A program made the translations under genes and the position numbers. A DNA stretch of 64,000 bases from positions 22,516 through 86,515 of the forward strand of contig NZ_JAPNLK010000032.1 of NCBI RefSeq assembly GCF_026627505.1. The letters are read 5' to 3'. Positions 27,295 through 36,207 of the stretch are shown here, piece by piece. Within the stretch, counting starts at the first letter, position 1. Every line of letters begins with the position of its first letter. The notes below the pieces were generated by a model. That model did no database searches. It saw only the letters and a program-made list of their open reading frames with translations, and was not told the origin of the DNA. The stretch is from Streptomyces sp. H27-H5. GTDB lineage: Bacteria; Actinomycetota; Actinomycetes; Streptomycetales; Streptomycetaceae.

Positions 27295-30200
27295 ATGACC
27301 ATTCAGGACACCAGGGAACCGGGATCCGCCGATACGGCGGACCTGCCGGACGCGATCGCCGTCATCGGCCTCGCCTGCCGGTTCCCCGGCGCGCGCGACG
27401 CCGACGCATTCTGGGCGAACCTCGTGGACGGCCGGGAGAGCGTCGCGTTCCGCACGCCCGGGGAACTCGCGGCCCTCGGGGTCCCGGCCGAGCGGCTGGC
27501 CGACCCCAGGTTCGTTCCGGCGGGCGGTGTCCTGGACGGCATCGACGAGTTCGACGCCGAGTACTTCGGGATCCCGCCCCGCGAGGCGGCGCTCATGGAC
27601 CCGCAGCACCGGCTGTTCCTCCAGTGCGCGGTGACCGCGCTGGAGGACGCCGGCGGGCGGGCCGAGGGCTTCGACGGATCGATCGGCGTGTACGCGTCGG
27701 CGGGCTTCAACTCCTACCTCACGCACCACCTGTTGCCCCACGCCGGGGAACTGGGCGACCGCGCGGACGTCCAGTGGCTCGCCTCCGGGGACAAGGACTA
27801 CCTGGCCACCCAGACCTCGTACCGGCTCGGGCTCACCGGGCCGAGCATGAGCGTGCAGACCGCCTGCTCCTCCGCGCTGGTCGCCGTACACCTGGCGGGC
27901 GAGGCGCTGCTCAGCGGCGAGTGCGACGTGGCCCTGGCCGGCGCGGTGTCGGCGGGGGTCGCGCAGGGGCACGGCTACCTGCATTCCGAGGGCGGCATCC
28001 TGTCGGCCGACGGACATTGCAGGCCCTTCGACGAGGCCGCCACCGGCACCGTGTTCGGCAGCGGCGTCGGCGTGGTCGTCCTCAAGCGGCTCGCCGACGC
28101 GGTGGCCGACGGCGACACGGTGCGGGCGGTGCTGCTGGGCTCGGCCGTGAACAACGACGGTTCCCGCAAGGTCGGGTTCACCGCTCCCGGCATGGACGGT
28201 CAGGTCCGGGTGATCTCGGCCGCGCAGGCCGTCGCCGGGGTCACGCCCGACGAGGTCTCCTACGTGGAGGCGCACGGCACCGCCACCGCGCTCGGCGACC
28301 GCATCGAACTGGCGGCCCTGGCCAAGGTCTTCGGAGCCGACCCGGACGCGGAGCGGGTGCTCGGCGCGGTCAAGTCGAACGTGGGACATCTGGACACCTG
28401 CGCCGGCATGGCCGGGTTGATCAAGACGGTGCTCTGTCTGCACCACCGCACGCTCGTCCCCACCGTCCACTTCGAGCGGCCGACCGACGGCCTGGCCGAG
28501 ACGGGGTTCCGCGTCCTGACGGCGGCCGAGGACTGGTCCCGTCCGGACGGGACACGGATCGCGGGCGTCAGCTCCTTCGGGATCGGCGGCACCAACGCGC
28601 ACGTGATCCTCCAGGACCCGCCGCCGCTGCCGCGCCCCGCCCGGCCCGCGCCGCGGGCCACCGGGTGGGAGGTGCTTCCGCTGTCCGCGCGCACGCCCGA
28701 GGCCCTGGAGCGCGCCGCCGCCCGGCTGGACGTCGCGCTCGCCGCGCCCGACGCGCCGGACCTCTTCGACGCCGCGCACACCCTCCAGACCGGGCGCACC
28801 GCCCACGCCTGGCGCGCCGCGGTCCCCGTGCCGCGCCGCGGCTCCGCCACGCCGATCACCGCGCTCCGGCCCGTCCGGGCCGCCGACCGCGAGCCGGACG
28901 TCGTCCTGCTGTACCCCGGCCAGGGCGCCGGGGCGCCCGGCCTGGCCGCCGAGCCGTACGAGGCGGAACCCGCCTTCCGCGAGGCCCTGGACCACGCGCT
29001 GGAGGCCCTGGAGCCCTGGACCGGGGCGACGCCCCGGGCGCTGCTGCTGGACCCCGCGCACCCGGACCTGTTCGACCGCACCGAGGTGGCGCAGCCGGCG
29101 CTCTTCGCCGTCGAGTACGCGCTGACCGCCTGGTGGACGGCCGTGGGGATCCGCCCCGTCGCGCTGGTCGGGCACAGCGTCGGGGAGTTCGCCGCGGCGT
29201 GCGCCGCCGGGGTGTTCACGCTCCGGGACGCGGCCCGGCTGGTCGCCGAACGGGGGCGGCTGATGGCGGGCATGGCCCCGGGCGCGATGCTCGCGGTACC
29301 GCTCCCCGAACGGGAGACGCGAGCCCACCTGGACCTGCTCGGCCGGGAACTCGGCCCCGACTGGGGGCCGTTGCCGGAGCTCGCCGCCGTCAACGCGCCG
29401 GACCGCTGTGTGGTGGCGGGCGACCCGGGGACGGTGGACCGCTTCGCCGCGCTGCTGGCCGACCGGGGGGTGACGGGCCGCCCGCTCGGCGTCCGGCACG
29501 CCTTCCACAGCCGGCACGCCGACCCGCTGGTGGAGGAGTTCACGAAGCTGGTGGCCTCGGTGCCCGCCCAGGTGCCCGCCGTCACCGTGGTGTCGACCCT
29601 GACGGGGCGCGCCCTGACGCCGGAGGAGGCCCGGTCGCCCGAGTACTGGGCGCGGCAGATGCGGCGGACCGTACGGTTCGCGGACGCGCTCGCCGCCCTG
29701 CCGGAGGGGGCCGTGCTCGTCGAGGCGGGCCCCGGGCAGGCCCTGTCGGGGTTCGCCCGGCGGAGCCCGGGAGCCGAGCGGCTCGTGCTGCCCTCGCTGT
29801 ACGCCCCGGACACCGGCGCGGCGCAGGGCCGCCCGCCGGCCCGGTTGACCGCCGTCGCCGGGCTGTGGGAGCGGGGGGTGGCCCTCGACTGGTCCGCCCT
29901 CGGGGAGCGGGCGGGGCGTCGGCACGTGCCGCTGCCCGGTTACCCGTTCGAGCCGGCCCGCCACTGGTTCACGCCGACGGCCGCCCCTCGCGGCGACGGG
30001 TCCCTTCCCGGGGCGTCGGAGCCCGCCGGTACCGCTTCCGTCGGGGCCGCAGGCAGCGCCGACACCTCCGCGTCCGCAGGATCCGTGGACGCGTGGCTGC
30101 GCGTGCCGTCCTGGTCGCAGGCGGCGCCGCCCGTCGCCGACCCGCACGGCGTTCCCGGTACGGTGCTGCTCCTCGCGGACGAGGCAGGGTTGGCCGAACG

Positions 30201-32991
30201 GATCGCCGCCCGGCTCCTCCGGGAGGGCGCCGAGGTCCACACCGTACGGGCCCTCCCCCGCACCCCCGCCGACCCCGTGCGCGCCGACCCCGTGCGCGCC
30301 GACGGCGCCGCGACCGGGCGGCCGCCCGCGCGGGTGCTCGACCCCGAGGACCCCCGCGCCTTCGCGACGCTGGTCGGCGAACTGGCCGACCTCGGCCACG
30401 TGATCGACACGGTCGTCTCCTGCTGGGCGGTCGACGCCCCCGACGCGGAGCGCGCCGACCCCGAGGAGGTGGCGCGGGGCGCCCTGCTCGCCCTCACGGT
30501 GCCCGCCGAGCTGGCGCAGGCCCTGAGCGGCGCCTTCCCCGGCCGGCCGGTACGGATGCTGCTGGTCAGCGACGGGGCCCACGGTGTGCAGGGCCGTCGC
30601 CCCCGCACCCCGCAGGCCGCCACGGCCATGGGTGCGGTACGGGCGCTGCCCGGCGAACTGCCCGGGTTCACCCTGGGCGCCCTCGATCTGGACTGCGCGC
30701 CCCACGACGCCCCGGCGCTGGAACGCGCCGCCGACGCGGCCCTCGTCGAGCTGCGCGCGGCGGGGCCGGCGGCGCCACTGATCGCCGTCCGGGGGCGGGC
30801 TCGCCTCGTGCCCGGCTGGGACCGGCCCGCGCTGCTCGCCGACGACGAGACGACGGGCTCGCCCACCGCGGCCCTTCCGGGCGGCGGTTGGCTGATCACC
30901 GGCGGTCTCGGCGGCATCGGCCTGGCCGTGGCCGGGCGCCTCGCCCGGGACGGCGGCCGCACGCTGCTGCTGATGGGCAGGCGTCCGGTGCCGGACGGTC
31001 CGGGCTGGACCACGATCCGCCCCGCCGGCGCCGCGCCGGCCCCCGACTGCCCGCCGGAGCAGGCCCGGGCCCTGGCCGAACTGACCGGGCACGGGGCGGC
31101 CGTCTGCCTCGTCCAGTGCGACGTCACCGACGCCGGGGAACTGAAGTCCACCCTCGGGCGGATCCGCGCCGCGCACGGCGCCATCGCCGGGATCGTGCAC
31201 GCGGCGGGCCTGCCCGGGGGCGGCACGATGGCCCTGCGGAGCCGGCGGGACGTGGCCGGGGTCCTGGCCCCCAAGGTGCGCGGGACCCTCCTGCTGCACC
31301 GGTTGACGGCCGACGACCGCCCGGCCGTCGTGCTGTGTTCCTCGGTCCTGTCCGTCACCGACGCCGCCGGGCAGGCCGACTACAGCGGCGCGAACGCCTT
31401 CCTGGACAGCTACGCGCACACCGACGACTCCCTCGTGTCCATCGGCTGGGACCGCTGGTCGGAGACCGGCATGGCGCTGCGCCACGCCCTCGGGAACACC
31501 CCGGACGAGCCGGGCGACCCGCTGGACCACCCGCTGTTCGAGGCCCGTCACACCGGCGGGGACGGTTGGACCGCGCTGAGGCTGCGCACCGGCCCGGACA
31601 TCGACTGGCTGTCCGCGGAACACCGGCTGTCGGACGAGCCCGTGCTGCCGGGCACGGCCCTCCTCGACCTCGCCGTCGCGGCGCACGCCCTGGTGGCGGG
31701 TCCGGGGCCGGTCGAGCTGGACGCCGTGTTCACCCGCCCGCTGTGGCTGCCCCGGGACCGACCGACGGTGGTGACCGTACGGCTGCGTCCCGCTGCGGGA
31801 GGCGGGCACGACTGGGAGGTGTGCTCGTCCGCGTCCGCCCGACCGCACGGCCAGGGCCGGATCGCCGCGTACGACGGCCCCGCCCCCGAGCGGAAGGTCC
31901 CCGACGTGACGGCTCCCGACGTGACGGCCGTCGCCGGGGGGGCCGCGACCGGTGCGCTCCGGCGCCCAGGCGCCCCGACCGGGGAGGACGCCCCGACCGG
32001 CGCCGTCGGACTGACCACCGGCCCCCGGTGGGACTGCCTCGACGGGATCCGCCGGGGCGACGCGGAGGCGGTGCTGACGCTGCGCCTGCCCGAGGCGTTC
32101 CACGACGACCTCGCGGCGCATCCGCTGCACCCGGCGTTGCTGGACGTGGCGACGGGCGCCGCGGCCGGCGTGTCGGGGCGTCATCTGCCGGTCGCCTACC
32201 GGCGCATGACCGTGCACCGGGAGCTCGGCGCGGCGCTGCGCGCCCACGTGGTGATGCGGTCCGGCGACCCCGCGGCCGACGACACCCTGGTCGCGGACGT
32301 GTTCCTCACCGCACCGGACGGCTCCCCGCTGGTGACGGTCGAGGGGTTCGTGCTGCGCGCGGCCACCGCGCCCGGCGGGGCGGACCGCCCGGGTGCGCCC
32401 GGCCGACCGGCGGACACCGACGGGATTCCCACCGGGCGGGGTCTGCTCGCCCTCGAACGGATCCTCGCCAACCGTCACCTGCCGCACGTGCTGGTGAGCC
32501 CGCGCGTCGGCCGGACGCAGCCGCCGCCCGGCACGACCGCCGCACCGGCGGCCACCCGCCGCACCGAGGCCCCGGACGACGCGGCGCGGCCCGTGGACCC
32601 GGACGACGTCGGGCAGCGGATCGCCGAGGTGTGGTCCCGGATGCTGGGCGTGCCCGGGATCGGCGCCGACGACAGCGTCTTCGAGCTGGGCGCGGACTCC
32701 CTGACCATCGTGCAGATCACCGCCGAACTCCAGCGCATCGGTCTGGCCGTGGCGCCGAGCGACCTGTTCGCCCACCCGACCGCGGGCGGCCTCGCCGCCC
32801 ACCTCCGCGACGCGGCCGAGGCCGCGTCCGGGGAACGCGCGGTGTCCGGGACACCCGGGCCCGGACTACCGGCCCCCGCCGTCGACACACCGCCCCGCGC
32901 GGACACCGGCGCCTTCCCGGACGCCGATCTCAGCACCGAGGACCTGGCACAGGTCATGAACCTGTTCGGGTTCGGAGAGGACAAGAAATGA
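27295..32991 (+). CDS. Type I PKS module with KR before DH, KS-AT-KR-DH-ACP
   Basis: This 1898-aa module adds a reduced, probably dehydrated, ketide. KS spans 20-440 (QTACSS, Cys near 191). AT spans 535-830 (GHSVGE, Ser near 628; HAFH, a malonyl-type motif). KR spans about 1195-1410 (TGGLGGIG, CSSVLS, GQADYSGAN). DH-like spans about 1415-1700, and ACP has GADS (Ser near 1802). The DH lies after the KR, the reverse of the usual cis-AT order. Its His (EHRLSDEPVLPG, near 1443) and Asp (HPALLDVATG, near 1617) remain, but the Gly of HxxxGxxxxP is Asp, and the residue after the DxxxH/Q spacing is Gly. Activity is therefore likely but not certain. The start is an ATG after AAGGAG. It should accept the thiazolyl chain, and its stop overlaps the next ATG. 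Confidence 0.92.
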   Translation: MTIQDTREPGSADTADLPDAIAVIGLACRFPGARDADAFWANLVDGRESVAFRTPGELAALGVPAERLADPRFVPAGGVLDGIDEFDAEYFGIPPREAALMDPQHRLFLQCAVTALEDAGGRAEGFDGSIGVYASAGFNSYLTHHLLPHAGELGDRADVQWLASGDKDYLATQTSYRLGLTGPSMSVQTACSSALVAVHLAGEALLSGECDVALAGAVSAGVAQGHGYLHSEGGILSADGHCRPFDEAATGTVFGSGVGVVVLKRLADAVADGDTVRAVLLGSAVNNDGSRKVGFTAPGMDGQVRVISAAQAVAGVTPDEVSYVEAHGTATALGDRIELAALAKVFGADPDAERVLGAVKSNVGHLDTCAGMAGLIKTVLCLHHRTLVPTVHFERPTDGLAETGFRVLTAAEDWSRPDGTRIAGVSSFGIGGTNAHVILQDPPPLPRPARPAPRATGWEVLPLSARTPEALERAAARLDVALAAPDAPDLFDAAHTLQTGRTAHAWRAAVPVPRRGSATPITALRPVRAADREPDVVLLYPGQGAGAPGLAAEPYEAEPAFREALDHALEALEPWTGATPRALLLDPAHPDLFDRTEVAQPALFAVEYALTAWWTAVGIRPVALVGHSVGEFAAACAAGVFTLRDAARLVAERGRLMAGMAPGAMLAVPLPERETRAHLDLLGRELGPDWGPLPELAAVNAPDRCVVAGDPGTVDRFAALLADRGVTGRPLGVRHAFHSRHADPLVEEFTKLVASVPAQVPAVTVVSTLTGRALTPEEARSPEYWARQMRRTVRFADALAALPEGAVLVEAGPGQALSGFARRSPGAERLVLPSLYAPDTGAAQGRPPARLTAVAGLWERGVALDWSALGERAGRRHVPLPGYPFEPARHWFTPTAAPRGDGSLPGASEPAGTASVGAAGSADTSASAGSVDAWLRVPSWSQAAPPVADPHGVPGTVLLLADEAGLAERIAARLLREGAEVHTVRALPRTPADPVRADPVRADGAATGRPPARVLDPEDPRAFATLVGELADLGHVIDTVVSCWAVDAPDAERADPEEVARGALLALTVPAELAQALSGAFPGRPVRMLLVSDGAHGVQGRRPRTPQAATAMGAVRALPGELPGFTLGALDLDCAPHDAPALERAADAALVELRAAGPAAPLIAVRGRARLVPGWDRPALLADDETTGSPTAALPGGGWLITGGLGGIGLAVAGRLARDGGRTLLLMGRRPVPDGPGWTTIRPAGAAPAPDCPPEQARALAELTGHGAAVCLVQCDVTDAGELKSTLGRIRAAHGAIAGIVHAAGLPGGGTMALRSRRDVAGVLAPKVRGTLLLHRLTADDRPAVVLCSSVLSVTDAAGQADYSGANAFLDSYAHTDDSLVSIGWDRWSETGMALRHALGNTPDEPGDPLDHPLFEARHTGGDGWTALRLRTGPDIDWLSAEHRLSDEPVLPGTALLDLAVAAHALVAGPGPVELDAVFTRPLWLPRDRPTVVTVRLRPAAGGGHDWEVCSSASARPHGQGRIAAYDGPAPERKVPDVTAPDVTAVAGGAATGALRRPGAPTGEDAPTGAVGLTTGPRWDCLDGIRRGDAEAVLTLRLPEAFHDDLAAHPLHPALLDVATGAAAGVSGRHLPVAYRRMTVHRELGAALRAHVVMRSGDPAADDTLVADVFLTAPDGSPLVTVEGFVLRAATAPGGADRPGAPGRPADTDGIPTGRGLLALERILANRHLPHVLVSPRVGRTQPPPGTTAAPAATRRTEAPDDAARPVDPDDVGQRIAEVWSRMLGVPGIGADDSVFELGADSLTIVQITAELQRIGLAVAPSDLFAHPTAGGLAAHLRDAAEAASGERAVSGTPGPGLPAPAVDTPPRADTGAFPDADLSTEDLAQVMNLFGFGEDKK

Positions 32992-35900
32992 ACAACATCG
33001 AGGACATCTACCCGCTCTCGCCCGCCCAGGAGGGCATGCTCTTCCACAGCACGACCTCTCCGGAGCACGGCCTCTACGTGGAACTCACCACCTTCCGCGT
33101 CAGCGGGAACCTGGACGTCCAAGGCCTCACGGCCGCCTGGCAGGCCGCCGCCGCCCGACATCCCGTCCTGCGCACCGCCTTCGTCCACGAGCGGATCAGC
33201 GCACCGCGCCAGGTGGTCCTGCCGAGCGCCGAGGTGCCCGTCGACTTCCGGGACCTGTCGCACCTCGACGGGGCGGCCCGCGACACGGAGATCGCGGGCG
33301 AGCTCGACCGCAGGCGCCGCGAGCCCTTCGACCTGACCCGCCCCCCGCTGATGCGGCTCCTCGTCCTGCGCCTCCCCGACGAGCACCTCCTCGTGTGGAC
33401 CTATCACCACCTGCTGCTCGACGGCTGGTCGGCCGCCCTGCTGATGGCCGAGGTCACCGCGACGCTCGGCGGCGCGGACCCGGGTCGCCCGGCGCCACCG
33501 CCGTTCCGCGACCACATCGCCTGGCTGCGCGATCAGGACGCCGACCGGGACCGGGAGTTCTGGACCGGGCACCTCGCCGGGTACCGGGAGCCGGCCACCC
33601 TCACGCTCCCCGGGGCCCGTCCCGGGGCCCGCCCCTCGGGCGACTACCGCAGGGTGTCCACGACCCTGCCGGCCGGGACCACCGAACGGCTGCGAGCCCT
33701 CGCGGCGTCCCGCTCGACCACGCTCGGCAGTGTGGTGGAGGCCGCCTGGGCCGGAACCCTGGCCCGGTACAGCGGCAAGCAGGACGTGGTGTTCGGCGTC
33801 ACCGTCTCCGGCCGCCCCGCCGGCCTGGAGCGGGCCGCCGAGATGATCGGCATGTTCATCAACACCGTCGCGACGCGCGCCCGGATCGATCCGGAACTGC
33901 CCGCCGACGCCTGGCTTTCGCGGTACGCGCAGGCCCGGCACCCCATCCTGGAGCACCAGCACACCCCGCTGACCGACGTCCAGCGGTGGGCCGGCCTGCC
34001 GCCGGGCGTCGCGCTCTTCGACTCCGTGGTCGTGTTCGAGAACTACCCGGACGAGTCGCGGGCCGTGCTCTCCGGCGGCGCGGTCATCACCGACGTCCGC
34101 TATGAGACCCGCACGAACTACGCGGTGACCCTCGTCGTGCGGACCGGTCGGGAGACCCACCTTCAGGCGATCGTGGACTCGGCCCGCTTCGGCGAGGGCG
34201 AGGCCGAGGCCCTGCTCACCCACGTCGCGGCCGTCCTCACCCGGTTCGCCGACCGGCCGCAGGCGCCCGTGAGCGAACTCCTCGCCGTCCCCGAGCCGGT
34301 CCGCGCGCTCCAGCTCGACCGCTGGAACGGCGCCGACATCGACCGGACCCCGCCGCGCGCGCTCCTGGCCGACCTGATCGGCGACGCCGTCCGCGACCGC
34401 CCCGACCACCCGGCCGTGGTCGCCGGATCGACCACGTACGACTACCGCGCACTGGACGCGCGGGCCACGGCGCTGGCCCTGCGGCTGGTCGACCTCGGGG
34501 TGCGCGCCGGCGACCGGGTGGCGGTCTGCCTCGGCCGCGGGGCAGACCTGGTCACCGCGCTGCTCGGCGTCGCACGGGCGGGCGCCGCGTTCGTGCCGCT
34601 CGACCCCTCCCACCCGGCGGACCGGATCGCGTACGTACTGAAGGACGCGGCCCCCGCGCTGGTGCTCACCGACGGCACGCCGCTGCCGGGGCCGGAGTCC
34701 TGGAACGGCGCCGTGCTCGACCTTTCCCGGGAGACCCTCGCGCACGGCGCAGGCGAGGACGGCACCCGACCCGACCCGGCGGCCCTGCCCGACGCGGACC
34801 CGGACGGGCTCGCCTACCTCATCTACACCTCGGGCTCCACCGGCAACCCCAAGGGCGTCGCGGTCGGCCACCGGGCGCTCGCGAACCTCGTGGACAGTCT
34901 GGCGTCGCGGCACCCCGGGCTCACCGCCGAGGACCGGTTCCTGGCCCTCACCACGCTGACCTTCGACACGTCGCTGGCCGAGTTGCTCGTACCGCTGGCC
35001 GTCGGCGCGACCGTCCACGTCGGCCACCGTTCGCTGGGGCTGAGCGGCACCGAGCTGGACCGGTACGTCGAGCGGCACGGCATCACGGCCCTCCAGGCGA
35101 CGCCCTCCCGGTACCGGGCGCTGCTCGACTCCGGTTGGCAGGGCGTGGACCGGCCGCGGCTCTACAGCTGCGGCGAGGCGTTCCCGCCGGACCTGACGGC
35201 CCCGTTGACCGAGCGCGGGTCGAGCGTGTGGAACATGTACGGGCCCACGGAGACCACCGTCTACTCCAGCGTGGAGGAGATCCGCAAGGACACCGTGCGG
35301 GTGACCGTGGGGCGTCCCCTGTCCAACACCGTGCTGCGCGTCCTCGACCCGTTCGACGGGCTGCTGCCGATCGGCTGCGTGGGCGAGCTGTGCATCGGTG
35401 GCGACGGGGTCGCCGAGGGCTACTGGAACCTGCCCGAACTCACGGCGGAGCGCTTCGTCGGAGACCCGTTCACCGGGGGGCGGACCCGGATGTTCCGCAC
35501 CGGCGACCACGCCCGGGTGCTGCCCGACGGGCGGGTGGAGGTCCTCGGCCGGATCGACCGCCAGCTGAAGCTGCGCGGGTACCGGATCGAGCCGAGCGAG
35601 ATCGAGGCGGTGCTCCTGGACCTGACCGAGGTCGCGGGGGCCGCCGTGGCCGTGCGGGACGGCCGGCTGGTCGCGTGGACCGTGCCGGCGGACCGCTCGA
35701 CCGTGCTCGAACCGGCTTGGTTGGCGGGTGAGTTGCGACGCCGGCTGCCGTCGTACATGATTCCGGAAACCTTCGTGGGGCTGGCCGAGCTGCCGATGAC
35801 GCCGGCGGGCAAGACGGACCTCCTCGCGTTGCGGGCGCCGCTGCCCGCGCCGGAGGGGACGCCCGACGCCCCCGCGCCGGAGGTCGCCGGCACGACGGAG

Positions 35901-36137
35901 GCACAGGGGCGGGAGGAACTGGTCGCGAAGCTGTTCCGGGACGTGCTCTCCCTGCCCGAAGTCGGGCTCGACGACGACTTCTTCGAACTCGGCGGCGACT
36001 CGCTGCGGGCGATGCGGCTGGCCTCCAAGCTCCAGGCCGAACTCGGCGCCGAGTTGGACATCGAGCTGTTCTTCGACGCCTCCACGGTCCGTGAACTGAC
36101 GGCCGCCCTCGCCGAGGCCCTCCCCGAATCCGGCTGA
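32988..36137 (+). CDS. Single-module NRPS, C-A-T
   Basis: This 1049-aa module condenses one amino acid onto the chain delivered by the PKS before it. The C domain (5-440) has HHLLLDGW near 140. The A domain (460-960) has TSGSTGNPKG near 620, YGPTETT near 750 and a C-terminal AGKTD. The carrier has GGDS with Ser near 1005. There is no release domain. The pocket read by eye is D-T-A-Q-Y-C-M-V-Y, which I cannot assign with confidence. The ATG at 32988 overlaps the PKS stop (ATGA), so much longer upstream reading in this frame is an artefact. A further module, or the thioesterase ending the NRPS at the left edge, must finish the product. Confidence 0.92.
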   Translation: MNNIEDIYPLSPAQEGMLFHSTTSPEHGLYVELTTFRVSGNLDVQGLTAAWQAAAARHPVLRTAFVHERISAPRQVVLPSAEVPVDFRDLSHLDGAARDTEIAGELDRRRREPFDLTRPPLMRLLVLRLPDEHLLVWTYHHLLLDGWSAALLMAEVTATLGGADPGRPAPPPFRDHIAWLRDQDADRDREFWTGHLAGYREPATLTLPGARPGARPSGDYRRVSTTLPAGTTERLRALAASRSTTLGSVVEAAWAGTLARYSGKQDVVFGVTVSGRPAGLERAAEMIGMFINTVATRARIDPELPADAWLSRYAQARHPILEHQHTPLTDVQRWAGLPPGVALFDSVVVFENYPDESRAVLSGGAVITDVRYETRTNYAVTLVVRTGRETHLQAIVDSARFGEGEAEALLTHVAAVLTRFADRPQAPVSELLAVPEPVRALQLDRWNGADIDRTPPRALLADLIGDAVRDRPDHPAVVAGSTTYDYRALDARATALALRLVDLGVRAGDRVAVCLGRGADLVTALLGVARAGAAFVPLDPSHPADRIAYVLKDAAPALVLTDGTPLPGPESWNGAVLDLSRETLAHGAGEDGTRPDPAALPDADPDGLAYLIYTSGSTGNPKGVAVGHRALANLVDSLASRHPGLTAEDRFLALTTLTFDTSLAELLVPLAVGATVHVGHRSLGLSGTELDRYVERHGITALQATPSRYRALLDSGWQGVDRPRLYSCGEAFPPDLTAPLTERGSSVWNMYGPTETTVYSSVEEIRKDTVRVTVGRPLSNTVLRVLDPFDGLLPIGCVGELCIGGDGVAEGYWNLPELTAERFVGDPFTGGRTRMFRTGDHARVLPDGRVEVLGRIDRQLKLRGYRIEPSEIEAVLLDLTEVAGAAVAVRDGRLVAWTVPADRSTVLEPAWLAGELRRRLPSYMIPETFVGLAELPMTPAGKTDLLALRAPLPAPEGTPDAPAPEVAGTTEAQGREELVAKLFRDVLSLPEVGLDDDFFELGGDSLRAMRLASKLQAELGAELDIELFFDASTVRELTAALAEALPESG

Positions 36138-36207
36138 CGACACGGCCCGGGGCGCGCCGCGGGCCGGCAGAGCAGACACACACCACACACCGATGGGAAC
36201 ACGCGTG

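Noticed and set aside
18412..32802. 4796-codon minus-strand open frame
   Set aside because: Antisense shadow of NRPS/PKS genes caused by the absence of stop codons in high-GC complements; low-complexity Arg/Gly/Val/His content and no domains.
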